NCBI RefSeq assembly: GCF_040656415.1
Contig: NZ_JBFAMC010000002.1
Coordinates: 1-64,000, forward strand
Length of the DNA stretch: 64,000 nt
Reading direction: 5' to 3'
Origin: Rhodococcus_F sp040656415
GTDB taxonomy: Bacteria; Actinomycetota; Actinomycetes; Mycobacteriales; Mycobacteriaceae
A program made the translations under genes and the position numbers. Of the stretch, positions 42,429 to 50,610 are shown one piece after another (the first letter of the stretch is position 1; every line of letters begins with the position of its first letter). The notes beneath the pieces were generated by a model. The model was given only the letters and a program-made list of their open reading frames with translations. It did not search any database and had not been told where the DNA came from.

Positions 42429-43685
42429 ATGAAAAAGCTTCACCGACCGATCTACGCGGCTACGGCCATCGCCATGGCGATGACCCTGGCAGGATGCGGA
42501 TCAGCCGAAGGTTCATCCGACCCCACCGGCGGTAGCGGCATGGATGCACCTCAACTCGACCCCGGCGCGTTCCCCACTACAGCACAACCCGAATCGGGCC
42601 CGGTCGCCGACGAGACGGAGGGCCGGAAGGTAGAGGGGATCCGGATGGCCCAGTACGTGTCCCTGCCGGCAGAGATCGACGCATCGCTGGTCGAGCAGAA
42701 CTTCGTCACAGCACTCGACGGCACCGATACCTCGCTCACCGAGGCCATGTACATCTCCGATGACGGTGCACGCGCGGTCGCCGAGAAGGGTCTGGTCGCC
42801 GGGTACACCACCTCCGGGAACGTGACCACCATGATTCCCGACCCCGACGGTGGCCCCGAGATCGTCAACCCGGACATGCGTACCGTCAGCCACGGGGTGT
42901 TCCGGTTCACCGATGCCGCCGCGGCGACCGCTGGCGCGCAGGCGATGCACGCCGCGATGCTCGAGCCTTACGAGCCAGTCGGCCCGGGCGAAATCGGCCA
43001 GATCAGCGTGATGCCGAACTCTCTCGTCGTTCACCGATCGGAGGAGGAATTCGGCGTACTCAAGGACACGCTCCAGGCGATCACGGTGCACGGAAACTAC
43101 GTGATCTCCACCCAGGCGGATGCTCCCGCCGAACACGCCGAGTGGAATGCGAAAGCCGTCGCAAACGCTCTCGCCGTGCAAGAACCGCTGATCGACCAGT
43201 TCGAACCCACACCACTCGACAAGATCGACGAGCTTCCCGCCGACCCCACCGGGCTGCTCCGATACACGATCCCCGAACCTGAGGACACGAAGTACCCGCA
43301 GCCCGACGTCATGGTCCTCGGCGCGCGCGGCTATGAGCACGAGAGCGCCGGCAGCACGAACAACATCGAAGAATTGGCGGAGGCCAACTTCGTCGCGGCG
43401 GCACTCGATCGCACCACCGTGATGCGCACTGCCAGTAACGATGATGCGAAGACGCTCGCGGCATTGACCCTCGACGAGTACAAGACAGATGGGTATACGG
43501 TTACCGATTCACCCGCCGGGCTGCCGGAGGTGCCGTGCTACCTCAGCGAAGAAGTCAGTGGTGACTACATCGAGTGCGTTCTGACACGCGGACCGTTCGT
43601 CGCGATCGCTTCCAGCCAGAACGATGCCACTGAAGCCCATCAACTCGCCGCCGCCCAGTACATGATCCTCGGCGACGCTCGATAG
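42429..43685 (+). CDS. Lipoprotein, paralogue of the one at 40.7 kb (DUF7373-like)
   Basis: This 418-residue protein has a signal peptide ending in LAGC (MAMTLAGCGSAE) and an outer domain like that of the divergent gene: GAFPTTAQPE, GLVAGYTTS, FRFTDAAAATAGA, VMPNSLVVH, VHGNYVIS, ALAVQEPLIDQFEPTP, LGARGYEH and AAQYMILGDAR. Two Cys near the end (PCYLSEEVSGDYIEC) match the pair in the paralogue. The ATG is preceded by AGGAAAGG. The pair probably arose by inverted duplication. Function unknown; the location beside the dynamin operon may be meaningful. Confidence 0.87.
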   Translation: MKKLHRPIYAATAIAMAMTLAGCGSAEGSSDPTGGSGMDAPQLDPGAFPTTAQPESGPVADETEGRKVEGIRMAQYVSLPAEIDASLVEQNFVTALDGTDTSLTEAMYISDDGARAVAEKGLVAGYTTSGNVTTMIPDPDGGPEIVNPDMRTVSHGVFRFTDAAAATAGAQAMHAAMLEPYEPVGPGEIGQISVMPNSLVVHRSEEEFGVLKDTLQAITVHGNYVISTQADAPAEHAEWNAKAVANALAVQEPLIDQFEPTPLDKIDELPADPTGLLRYTIPEPEDTKYPQPDVMVLGARGYEHESAGSTNNIEELAEANFVAAALDRTTVMRTASNDDAKTLAALTLDEYKTDGYTVTDSPAGLPEVPCYLSEEVSGDYIECVLTRGPFVAIASSQNDATEAHQLAAAQYMILGDAR

Positions 43686-43693
43686 CTGACACC

Positions 43694-43724
43694 GGCGGGG
43701 GTCGACGACACGTCAACCCCCGCC
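43694..43724. terminator. Terminator after the second lipoprotein gene
   Basis: A 9-bp stem GGCGGGGGT/ACCCCCGCC continues after one mismatch with GACG/CGTC around a three-base loop. It begins 9 bases past the stop codon. Confidence 0.7.
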
Positions 43725-43892
43725 ACTCATCACCCGACACCTGCAATCAGCGGTTTCGCCATACTCGATCAATGCCGTAACGCGGTGTCGGTGGCGGTGT
43801 GGTCGCCCGCTAATGTCTACGCGGCGATGACCGGTTTCTTCGCGTCCGCACCGAACTCGGCGGGGTGTGAAGTCACTACCCAGGGGAGATCC

Positions 43893-45779
43893 ATGGAAGG
43901 CACTGCCCAGCTTGCACAGAGCGCACCCACACCGGCCCCAGCCGCTGCCTCACCCGCACCGGCACGCCCTACCGGAACCCCGGAAGCACAGGCCAGGGCG
44001 GCGCTAGAGGCTGCGTCGAAGATCCTGCGCCCGTATGGGTTCGACGCGACCGCCGATCTCGCCGAACAGAAGGCCTCCCGCACCCAGCAGACCCGAACGG
44101 TCGTGGTGGTTGGTGAGGTCAAACGCGGTAAGAGTTCTCTGGTCAATGCGTTGGTCGGGCAGCGAGACGCCTCCCCGGTCGGGGTCGATGTCACCACTTC
44201 CACGACAATCAGTTTCGCGGCCGCCACCCCCGAGCATCCTGCCGGGACCGCTGAGCTCCTCTTCCCAGGCAAGTCCGAGCGGATTCCCCACCACGAGTTG
44301 TCCGACTGGGTCACCGTCGACGGCCGGCATGTCCGTGATGCCCGCGTTGAGACCCTCCCGACCCGGGCGATCGTTCCGGTCGAGCCCGGTGCACTCGGCG
44401 ATGTCACCGTGATCGACACCCCCGGCATCGGTGGCCTCGACCCCTCCTACGCCCAGTTGGCAGTGCATTCAGCACAGCAAGCCTGCGTGCTCGTCGTCGT
44501 GTGCGATGCCACCACTCCCTTGACTGCACCGGAGATGGCGTTCATCAACGACGCCGCGGCCGCCGTGGACTCGGTGGTGCTCGCGGTGACAAAGACGGAC
44601 AAGAACCTGCGACGGTGGGAACCGATCGTCGAGGAGAACCGGAAGCTGCTGCGCAAACACCTACAACGCAGCGTCCCCGTGGTCGGAGTGTCGAGCCTGC
44701 GGGCCGTGGCCGCCGCCGAGATGCCACCGGGTCAAGAGCGGGAGCGGGCCGAGCAGGCGTCGGGGATCACCGCACTGCGGGCCGAAATCCTCGGGCGCCT
44801 CGACATGGCCGAGCACCTGCCCGCGGTGGATGGATTGCGAACCGCGCTCGGTGGGATGCGGAAGATACTCGACAAGATCGGCACCGAACTCGCCGCTGTC
44901 GAGAACGGCGAAAACGCCGTCCCGGATCTGACCGCGGAACTCGAGAAGCTGCAATCACTCAAGGACCATTCCCAACAGTGGGAGCAGTACCTTCAGCGGG
45001 ATCTGACTCTGATCCGGCAGAAGGCCGTCGACGAACTCGATCGAGGCCTCGACGAGATCCGCACCAAGTGGACGAACCGGGTCAACAAGAGCGGGATGGA
45101 GGTGCTGCGCCGCAACCCGCAGAAGTTCACCGCAGAGATGGAAACCGACCTGCACCGAGCGATGGCGGCGTCGATGGATCTGTTCTTCGAGCAGCTGTAC
45201 ACCGTGATCGTCAACCCCCGCTTCGACTCCGAAGTCGTGTGGAACGAGATCTACCAGCAGATCATGGCGACCATCTCGGACCGGCGGATCGAAACGGCAC
45301 AGGTCGGCACCAAGCGGCAAGGCTTGCTCGACCCGTCCATGCTGACCATGGGGGTCATGGGATCGTCGATGCTCGGCGGTCTGATCGGGGTATCGAGCAT
45401 CGTCGGCGTCGGGGTGGTGGTGGGTGCTGTATGGGTCGGTGTCAACCTGGGCTTTCGTGCGATGCGGTCGGGGAAGGCGAATCTTCTGACCTGGCTTCGG
45501 GAGACCATCGGCACCACCAAGACGACAACGGCCCGGCTTCTCGAGAGCGCCACCGCACTCAGCCGCCCGGAGATCGTGATCCGCTACCGCGAGCACCTGC
45601 GCACCCGCATGGAAGAGCTGCAGAAGCAGATCACCGACGCAAAGGAAACCGCGCGCCAGGATTCGGCCACACGGGAGAAGAACATCAAGCGGCTCAACAA
45701 CAATCAACGTGTGGTCACCGCACGCAGCGCGGAAATCGAGAACATCATCACGCGGCTCACATCATCTCAGGGGGAGTAA
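43893..45779 (+). CDS. Dynamin-like GTPase 1 (IniA/IniC type)
   Basis: This 628-residue protein is a large bacterial dynamin. After a Pro/Ala-rich start, the GTPase domain shows G1 GEVKRGKSS (74-82), G2 Thr in TTSTT, G3 DTPG (175-178) and G4 TKTD (about 233-236). A long helical stalk follows, with a hydrophobic hairpin near residues 483-517 (rich in Gly and Val) that could enter the membrane. A last coiled-coil stretch (RMEELQKQITDAKETARQ) completes the family plan. Mycobacterial IniA is known to remodel membranes. The ATG at 43893 has GGGGAG upstream. The next gene starts 4 bases after the stop. Confidence 0.9.
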   Translation: MEGTAQLAQSAPTPAPAAASPAPARPTGTPEAQARAALEAASKILRPYGFDATADLAEQKASRTQQTRTVVVVGEVKRGKSSLVNALVGQRDASPVGVDVTTSTTISFAAATPEHPAGTAELLFPGKSERIPHHELSDWVTVDGRHVRDARVETLPTRAIVPVEPGALGDVTVIDTPGIGGLDPSYAQLAVHSAQQACVLVVVCDATTPLTAPEMAFINDAAAAVDSVVLAVTKTDKNLRRWEPIVEENRKLLRKHLQRSVPVVGVSSLRAVAAAEMPPGQERERAEQASGITALRAEILGRLDMAEHLPAVDGLRTALGGMRKILDKIGTELAAVENGENAVPDLTAELEKLQSLKDHSQQWEQYLQRDLTLIRQKAVDELDRGLDEIRTKWTNRVNKSGMEVLRRNPQKFTAEMETDLHRAMAASMDLFFEQLYTVIVNPRFDSEVVWNEIYQQIMATISDRRIETAQVGTKRQGLLDPSMLTMGVMGSSMLGGLIGVSSIVGVGVVVGAVWVGVNLGFRAMRSGKANLLTWLRETIGTTKTTTARLLESATALSRPEIVIRYREHLRTRMEELQKQITDAKETARQDSATREKNIKRLNNNQRVVTARSAEIENIITRLTSSQGE

Positions 45780-45783
45780 CCAG

Positions 45784-46290
45784 ATGGAACTTGTTCTCGC
45801 GGTGGGGTTGATCTGCCTGCTCCTCGGACTGGCAGCCGGGTGGGCCCTGCGCACACTCAATGCACCCCGGCCCGCACCCGCCACAGTTCTCCCGCCCGCC
45901 ACTCCGCCACAGGGCACCGAGGTCGACACCAAACCACCCGCTGAGCCGACGTCAGCCGCCCCGGACACCCGGATGTCGGGCGGTCAGCTCGAGAAGCAAC
46001 TCGTGCAGGCGCTGATCTCTCTACACGACCTCACCGAGGCCGCTTCGTTGCGCACGCAGATCACCGAAGACCTCGCCCGCGCCGGAGTCTGCCTCATCGA
46101 TGCCCGCGCCGGCGCCGGATTCGACCCCGCCCTGCATCGCGCCGTCGATACCTCCACCGCCGGGGCTCCCGGTGACACCGATACCATCGCCCGGCAATTG
46201 CGGCCCGGCTGGATCACTGGAAACACCGTCCTCCGGTACGCCGAGGTGGCCGTTTACGCTGCGCCGAAGACCATCAAAACGGAGGTGTGA
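45784..46290 (+). CDS. Membrane-anchored GrpE-like protein
   Basis: This 168-residue protein begins with a single membrane helix (LVLAVGLICLLLGLAAGWAL) and a Pro/Ala linker, then a shortened GrpE-like domain. The last 40 residues fit the GrpE beta-wing: GFDPALHRAV, then QLRPGWITGNTVLRYAEVAVY. GrpE exchanges nucleotide on Hsp70, so this may serve the two Hsp70-like proteins downstream, at the membrane. The long dimerisation helix of true GrpE is shortened to about 45 residues. It lies between two dynamin genes with 4-base spacing before and a one-base overlap after. Confidence 0.82.
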   Translation: MELVLAVGLICLLLGLAAGWALRTLNAPRPAPATVLPPATPPQGTEVDTKPPAEPTSAAPDTRMSGGQLEKQLVQALISLHDLTEAASLRTQITEDLARAGVCLIDARAGAGFDPALHRAVDTSTAGAPGDTDTIARQLRPGWITGNTVLRYAEVAVYAAPKTIKTEV

Positions 46291-47708
46291 TGTCCACGCC
46301 CACAACACCTCTCGACCCAGTCCGCGCGAGTCTCGACCGGAGCCTGCACGCCCTCGCCGGGCTCGGCGGAGATCTGGTCGCCCACGCCAACCGGATCGGT
46401 GCGATCCTGTGGTCACCGCCGCGCGTGGTCATCGTCGGGCGCCTCAAGGCCGGAAAATCCACACTCGTCAACGCCCTGATCGGTGCACCCGTCGCCGAAA
46501 CCGCAGCACTCGAGGCCACCCGTCTCGTCGCCGTTTACCAAGACGGCGCCCCGTCACGGGCCGAAGTGGTCGGCCTCGACGGCACCCGCCGTCCCATCGA
46601 CCTGGTTCGCGGTCAGCCCGCCGACCTCGGTGTGCCCGCCACCGACATCGCCTACCTCCACCGCTACCTCCCATCGGCGGCGATCCGCGACTTCACCCTG
46701 ATCGACACTCCCGGCCTGGCAACCCTGACCGCCGAGAACGAGTCCGCCACGCGGCGGGTGTTGATCGACGGTTACGAACAGACCCGAACCGCATCCGTCG
46801 ACGCCGACGCCGCGGTATTCCTCTTCGATTCCACGCCCCGTGCCGACGAAGTCGCCTTCCTCAAAGAACTCGGGTTCACCCCACTGAACACCCTCGGGGT
46901 CCTCTCCCGCGCCGATGGCTTCGCGGAAGGCGCACTCGGGCAACGTGATCCGATCGAGTACGCGCACCAGCACGCCCGCACCCTCGCCGCACGGCTGGCG
47001 GACACCGTGATGACCGTTGTCCCAATATCCGGTCTGATGGCAGAAACCAGCCACACCGGTGCCCTGACCGAGGCCGATGCCCGCACCCTCACCGAACTCG
47101 CCGGCTTCGCCCCGTTCGACCTGATCGATCTCCTCGAATCCGAGGACACCCGCCGGCTCACCACCGGGCAGCGGGACCGGCTCGTCGACCTGCTCGGCGA
47201 ATACGGCATCATCCACGGGCGCCAGATCGCGGGCCGCGGTGCTGCGGCACTGAATGAGTGGCTCGCCGACAACTCCGGCATACGCCCTCTGCGCCAGATC
47301 CTGCACACCTCGTTGGCCGAATTCGCCTCCGTGCACCGCGCCCAGCGGATCCTCCTCGAACTCGAGAACCTCGCCTACAGTCACCCTTCACGCGATCAGA
47401 TTCGCACCATCGTCGACCAGGTCCGTGACGACCCTGCCATGCGACAGGTCGTTCTGTTCGGGGCACTGCGCAGCATGCTCGAAGCCGACCCACGTTCGCC
47501 CGTCACCACCGAACTGCGCCGGCTCCTCCAAGGCGGAACCATGGCTGAGAAACTCGGGCTGCCAGCGGACACTCCTCCGCATCAGTGTCAGGCCGAGGCC
47601 CGTACGAAACTGTCCTGGGCGCACGGGCAGGCACTGTCGACGATGACCGCCGCCGAAGACGACGCCTTGGTCACCCTCATCCGTACCTACAACGACATGA
47701 GTCACTGA
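46290..47708 (+). CDS. Dynamin-like GTPase 2 (IniA/IniC type)
   Basis: This 472-residue protein is the second dynamin of the pair. G1 is GRLKAGKST (50-58), G3 is DTPG (139-142), and a shorter stalk follows with no clear membrane helix. G4 reads LSRAD instead of the usual T/NKxD, so guanine specificity may be altered. The ATG at 46290 shares its A with the TGA of the GrpE-like gene and has GGAGG 5 bases before it; a GTG at 46287 is also in frame. Tandem unequal dynamins commonly work as a pair in bacteria. Confidence 0.88.
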   Translation: MSTPTTPLDPVRASLDRSLHALAGLGGDLVAHANRIGAILWSPPRVVIVGRLKAGKSTLVNALIGAPVAETAALEATRLVAVYQDGAPSRAEVVGLDGTRRPIDLVRGQPADLGVPATDIAYLHRYLPSAAIRDFTLIDTPGLATLTAENESATRRVLIDGYEQTRTASVDADAAVFLFDSTPRADEVAFLKELGFTPLNTLGVLSRADGFAEGALGQRDPIEYAHQHARTLAARLADTVMTVVPISGLMAETSHTGALTEADARTLTELAGFAPFDLIDLLESEDTRRLTTGQRDRLVDLLGEYGIIHGRQIAGRGAAALNEWLADNSGIRPLRQILHTSLAEFASVHRAQRILLELENLAYSHPSRDQIRTIVDQVRDDPAMRQVVLFGALRSMLEADPRSPVTTELRRLLQGGTMAEKLGLPADTPPHQCQAEARTKLSWAHGQALSTMTAAEDDALVTLIRTYNDMSH

Positions 47709-47777
47709 CACTGCACTCGGCCTGACACGCCCGCGACCAACGACGCGGTGCCTGGGTCTGGGCGATGTGCCGGTTGT

Positions 47778-48449
47778 CTACCGCTCGGTGACCCAGCCGA
47801 TTCGGTTCTTGTTGAGGTAGCCGAAGAGATGGTTACCGAGGACGACGTACTCGCCGGACTGTTCGGGGTCGTCGAAACACACAGGCCCGGAGACTGGGGA
47901 ACCGCCGGCGGCGATTTGGCCGGATTCGAGTTCCTCGATGCCGGAACCGAATGAGGAACTACGACCGAACCCTGCAGGGTCCTGCAACTGGAAATCTAGG
48001 CTGCTCGGTACCCGCACCGACTCGTCGCCGTCGTTTGTCACCGTGATTTCGGCGCAGAGGAATTGCTCGGAGTCCCTGTACCCACCGGTGCGAGTTTCGA
48101 TTGGCCCGACGGTGATGGAGACGCCGCCGCGTTCGACGGTGGCACCGATCGGGGCCCCGATGTCGTCCGCTTGTCTCCCGGTGAAATCGACGTCGGAGGG
48201 TGCGGGTGAACCATTTTGGGTGACCTGGATACTGTCACCGAAGAAGTCGAAGCCCCCGGTGATCCTCAGGCCCAGCAGGACAGTGAGGACCACGAAGGCA
48301 CCGAGGCCGAGATACAGGCCTGTGCGAGTGCTCTTCACCGGTTGGGGGTGTTGGCTGTATCCGTGGTGGGCCGTGGGCTGCCCCTCCATCGAGGGAGCTT
48401 CGCCGTACGACGAGTGGTGCTGCGGGGAGTAGGGGTTCGGAGACGTCAT
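47778..48449 (-). CDS. Membrane protein with outer DUF4352-like domain
   Basis: This 223-residue protein has a cytoplasmic Pro/Gln/His/Tyr-rich tail (SPNPYSPQHHSSYG), one membrane helix (LYLGLGAFVVLTVLLGL) and an outer immunoglobulin-like domain resembling DUF4352, ending RIGWVTER. One Cys pair (FLC and VCFDD) may form a disulfide. I chose the ATG at 48449 because the frame upstream to 48944 is not protein-like. It is the intact relative of the truncated copy at 37.2 kb. It points against the dynamin and Hsp70 genes and may be a passenger or a surface partner. Confidence 0.8.
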   Translation of the reverse strand: MTSPNPYSPQHHSSYGEAPSMEGQPTAHHGYSQHPQPVKSTRTGLYLGLGAFVVLTVLLGLRITGGFDFFGDSIQVTQNGSPAPSDVDFTGRQADDIGAPIGATVERGGVSITVGPIETRTGGYRDSEQFLCAEITVTNDGDESVRVPSSLDFQLQDPAGFGRSSSFGSGIEELESGQIAAGGSPVSGPVCFDDPEQSGEYVVLGNHLFGYLNKNRIGWVTER

Positions 48450-48690
48450 GGCCGGGTCCTCACTTGTGCTGGTGCCGCCGTGAGCAGGGTACGGCGCCGT
48501 TCTTCTGTACTGGATCGTTGGAGTCGTCGGCGTACAAGAATGTTCCCGGAAAGAAATCTCGACAGTCCGATCTGTAGCCGCCCGCCCTGGATTCGGTGAA
48601 TGTTCGACAGGGTGGAATGATGCGACGCGGTTCGCGTCATCGGGGTGTGGACCTCGACTGTGCTGGACGGATCTGGGGGGGGAGCGGGCG

Positions 48691-50364
48691 ATGTCTACGT
48701 CGTGGCTGTTGGGACTTGATTTCGGCACGGCGGATACTGCGGCCGCGGCAATGGAGTCGGGTTCGCCGTCAGCGTCGACCGTGCGACTCTCCAGCGATGG
48801 CCCGGCCATGTCGTCGGCGGTGTTCGTCGAATCTCCGAACGCCATCACCGCCGGCCAGACTGCAGTCGACGCGGCCGAGCGCAACCCGAGCGGCTGGACA
48901 CCGACCCCCAAACGTTCAGTGGGGCTGCACGCGGTGTCGATCAACGGCTACGACGTCGAACCGGTTCGTCTTGTCACCGCGGTCCTCGGTGAGGCGGTCA
49001 ACCGTGCCACTACTGCGCGCGCGGCACAGGCACAGCCGGGGCGGACGGAACTGCCCAGCCAGTTGATCCTCACCCACCCCGAGGACTGGGCAGCCGACGA
49101 GGTCCGGGTGCTCCATGACGCCGCCACGGCCCTCGGGTTCACCCCAAACTCGATCCGGACGATCTCCGAACCGCGCGCCACCGCACACCACTGCGTACCT
49201 GCGGACATTGCGGCCGGCACACGGGTTGGCGTGTTCGACCTGGGAGCAGGAACCCTGGATGTCACCGTCCTCGAGGCGGACGGCTACGGTAGGTTCAATG
49301 TTCTTGCCGCCCGGCGCGATCACGCACTCGGTGGTATCGCCTTCGATGCAGCGATCCGCGGATGGGTGGACATACGGCTCGCCAGTGAGAACCCTCAGCT
49401 GCTGACCCACCTCCGGGAAACGTCTCCCGCCGGCGACCTGCGGCATCTCGACGACTCGATCCGCCGTGCCAAGGAACTGCTCTCGACGGAGCCAACTGCG
49501 ACGATCACCGTCACCGGTGCCGGACATCACCAGAACATCGAACTCACCCGCAACGTCTTTCATTCACTGATCGACGAGATGATCACCCGTGGTGTGGGCC
49601 TGTTCGAGCAGGTACTGGGCGATGCCGGTGTACGCGGATCCGACCTGCACACCGTCTATCTGACGGGTGGGTGCTCCCGCATCCAGCTTGTGTACCAACG
49701 TCTTTCGCCTATCGCATCGGTCATCACGGTCGACGATCCGAAGACGGTCGTCGCCCGCGGCGCCCTCACGGCGGCCACGGTCGGCGCGGTCGACACCGCA
49801 CCGACCGTGAACGATCACACCTCCCCGGCCTGGTCGCCGCCCGTCGCTGCAGAGCCCCGACCCACCGAACTCTCCGGCCGGAAGAAGGTGTGGGCGGGCA
49901 TCGCAGTAGCCGCCGTCATACTCGTTGCCGGTGGCGGGCTGGTGTTGAACCAGACCGTATTCTCCGGTGACGCCGACGCCGTGACAGGAGGGTCACCGGC
50001 CGCGGCTGCCGGTTCCGATACGGTACCCGGGCTGGCGGCGAGCGCTGATCCGGCCGCCGATGAAAAGGCGATCCGGGAGCTCACTGCCGCCTACGCCCGG
50101 GAGGTGCCCGGTGCCGGAGCAGATGTCGTCAACTCCTTCCGGTGCGCGGAGAAACAGGTCACCCCGAACCAGGTGGTGCCCGATCCCGGGGAGAAGTTGG
50201 CGATCGACGAGATCATCTCCGTCGCTACCCACGGCGACACGGCCAATGCCCGCGTACGAGTGACCCAAACCCTGTCCGGAACCGAGCCGATCACGTCGAC
50301 TCACATATTCTCCTACACCCGCGAGGACGGCGGATGGAAGATTTGCGGCATCACCGACCAATGA
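48691..50364 (+). CDS. Hsp70-like ATPase 1 with membrane helix in place of substrate domain
   Basis: This 557-residue protein has an Hsp70/DnaK nucleotide-binding domain at its N-terminus: phosphate-1 LGLDFGTADT (7-16), phosphate-2 FDLGAGTLDV (about 182-191) and adenosine motif YLTGGCSRI (about 323-331). The second Gly of phosphate-2 (GGG in DnaK) is Ala. The substrate-binding domain is absent; instead there is a linker, one membrane helix (about 400-420) and an outer domain of about 100 residues that looks NTF2-like (REDGGWKICGI). The outer domain has two Cys. ATP hydrolysis inside could thus be coupled to binding outside. The ATG has GGGGAG upstream. Confidence 0.88.
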   Translation: MSTSWLLGLDFGTADTAAAAMESGSPSASTVRLSSDGPAMSSAVFVESPNAITAGQTAVDAAERNPSGWTPTPKRSVGLHAVSINGYDVEPVRLVTAVLGEAVNRATTARAAQAQPGRTELPSQLILTHPEDWAADEVRVLHDAATALGFTPNSIRTISEPRATAHHCVPADIAAGTRVGVFDLGAGTLDVTVLEADGYGRFNVLAARRDHALGGIAFDAAIRGWVDIRLASENPQLLTHLRETSPAGDLRHLDDSIRRAKELLSTEPTATITVTGAGHHQNIELTRNVFHSLIDEMITRGVGLFEQVLGDAGVRGSDLHTVYLTGGCSRIQLVYQRLSPIASVITVDDPKTVVARGALTAATVGAVDTAPTVNDHTSPAWSPPVAAEPRPTELSGRKKVWAGIAVAAVILVAGGGLVLNQTVFSGDADAVTGGSPAAAAGSDTVPGLAASADPAADEKAIRELTAAYAREVPGAGADVVNSFRCAEKQVTPNQVVPDPGEKLAIDEIISVATHGDTANARVRVTQTLSGTEPITSTHIFSYTREDGGWKICGITDQ

Positions 50365-50610
50365 GACCAATGATCGTGTGCACGCCCTGGTGTCGGGAAC
50401 TTCCAACACACGATGTGCATCTCACAGTCCAGACAGCCGCGACATCCGAGTGAAGGAGTACCACCGAGATGAATACCACGGGCCCGCCTACCCCGCCTAC
50501 CCCGCCTGGGTGCCCGGATCCGCGACTGCATGGCATGATGCTCGCGCGCCGCACCCACCGAGAGAGCACTGCGTGGCGCGCACAAGCACAATCGGGAACT
50601 GAGGGGGGAC

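Noticed and set aside
45709..45783. Earlier start for the GrpE-like gene
   Set aside because: It would overlap the end of dynamin 1 and push the membrane helix away from the N-terminus; the ATG at 45784 has a good ribosome-binding site.
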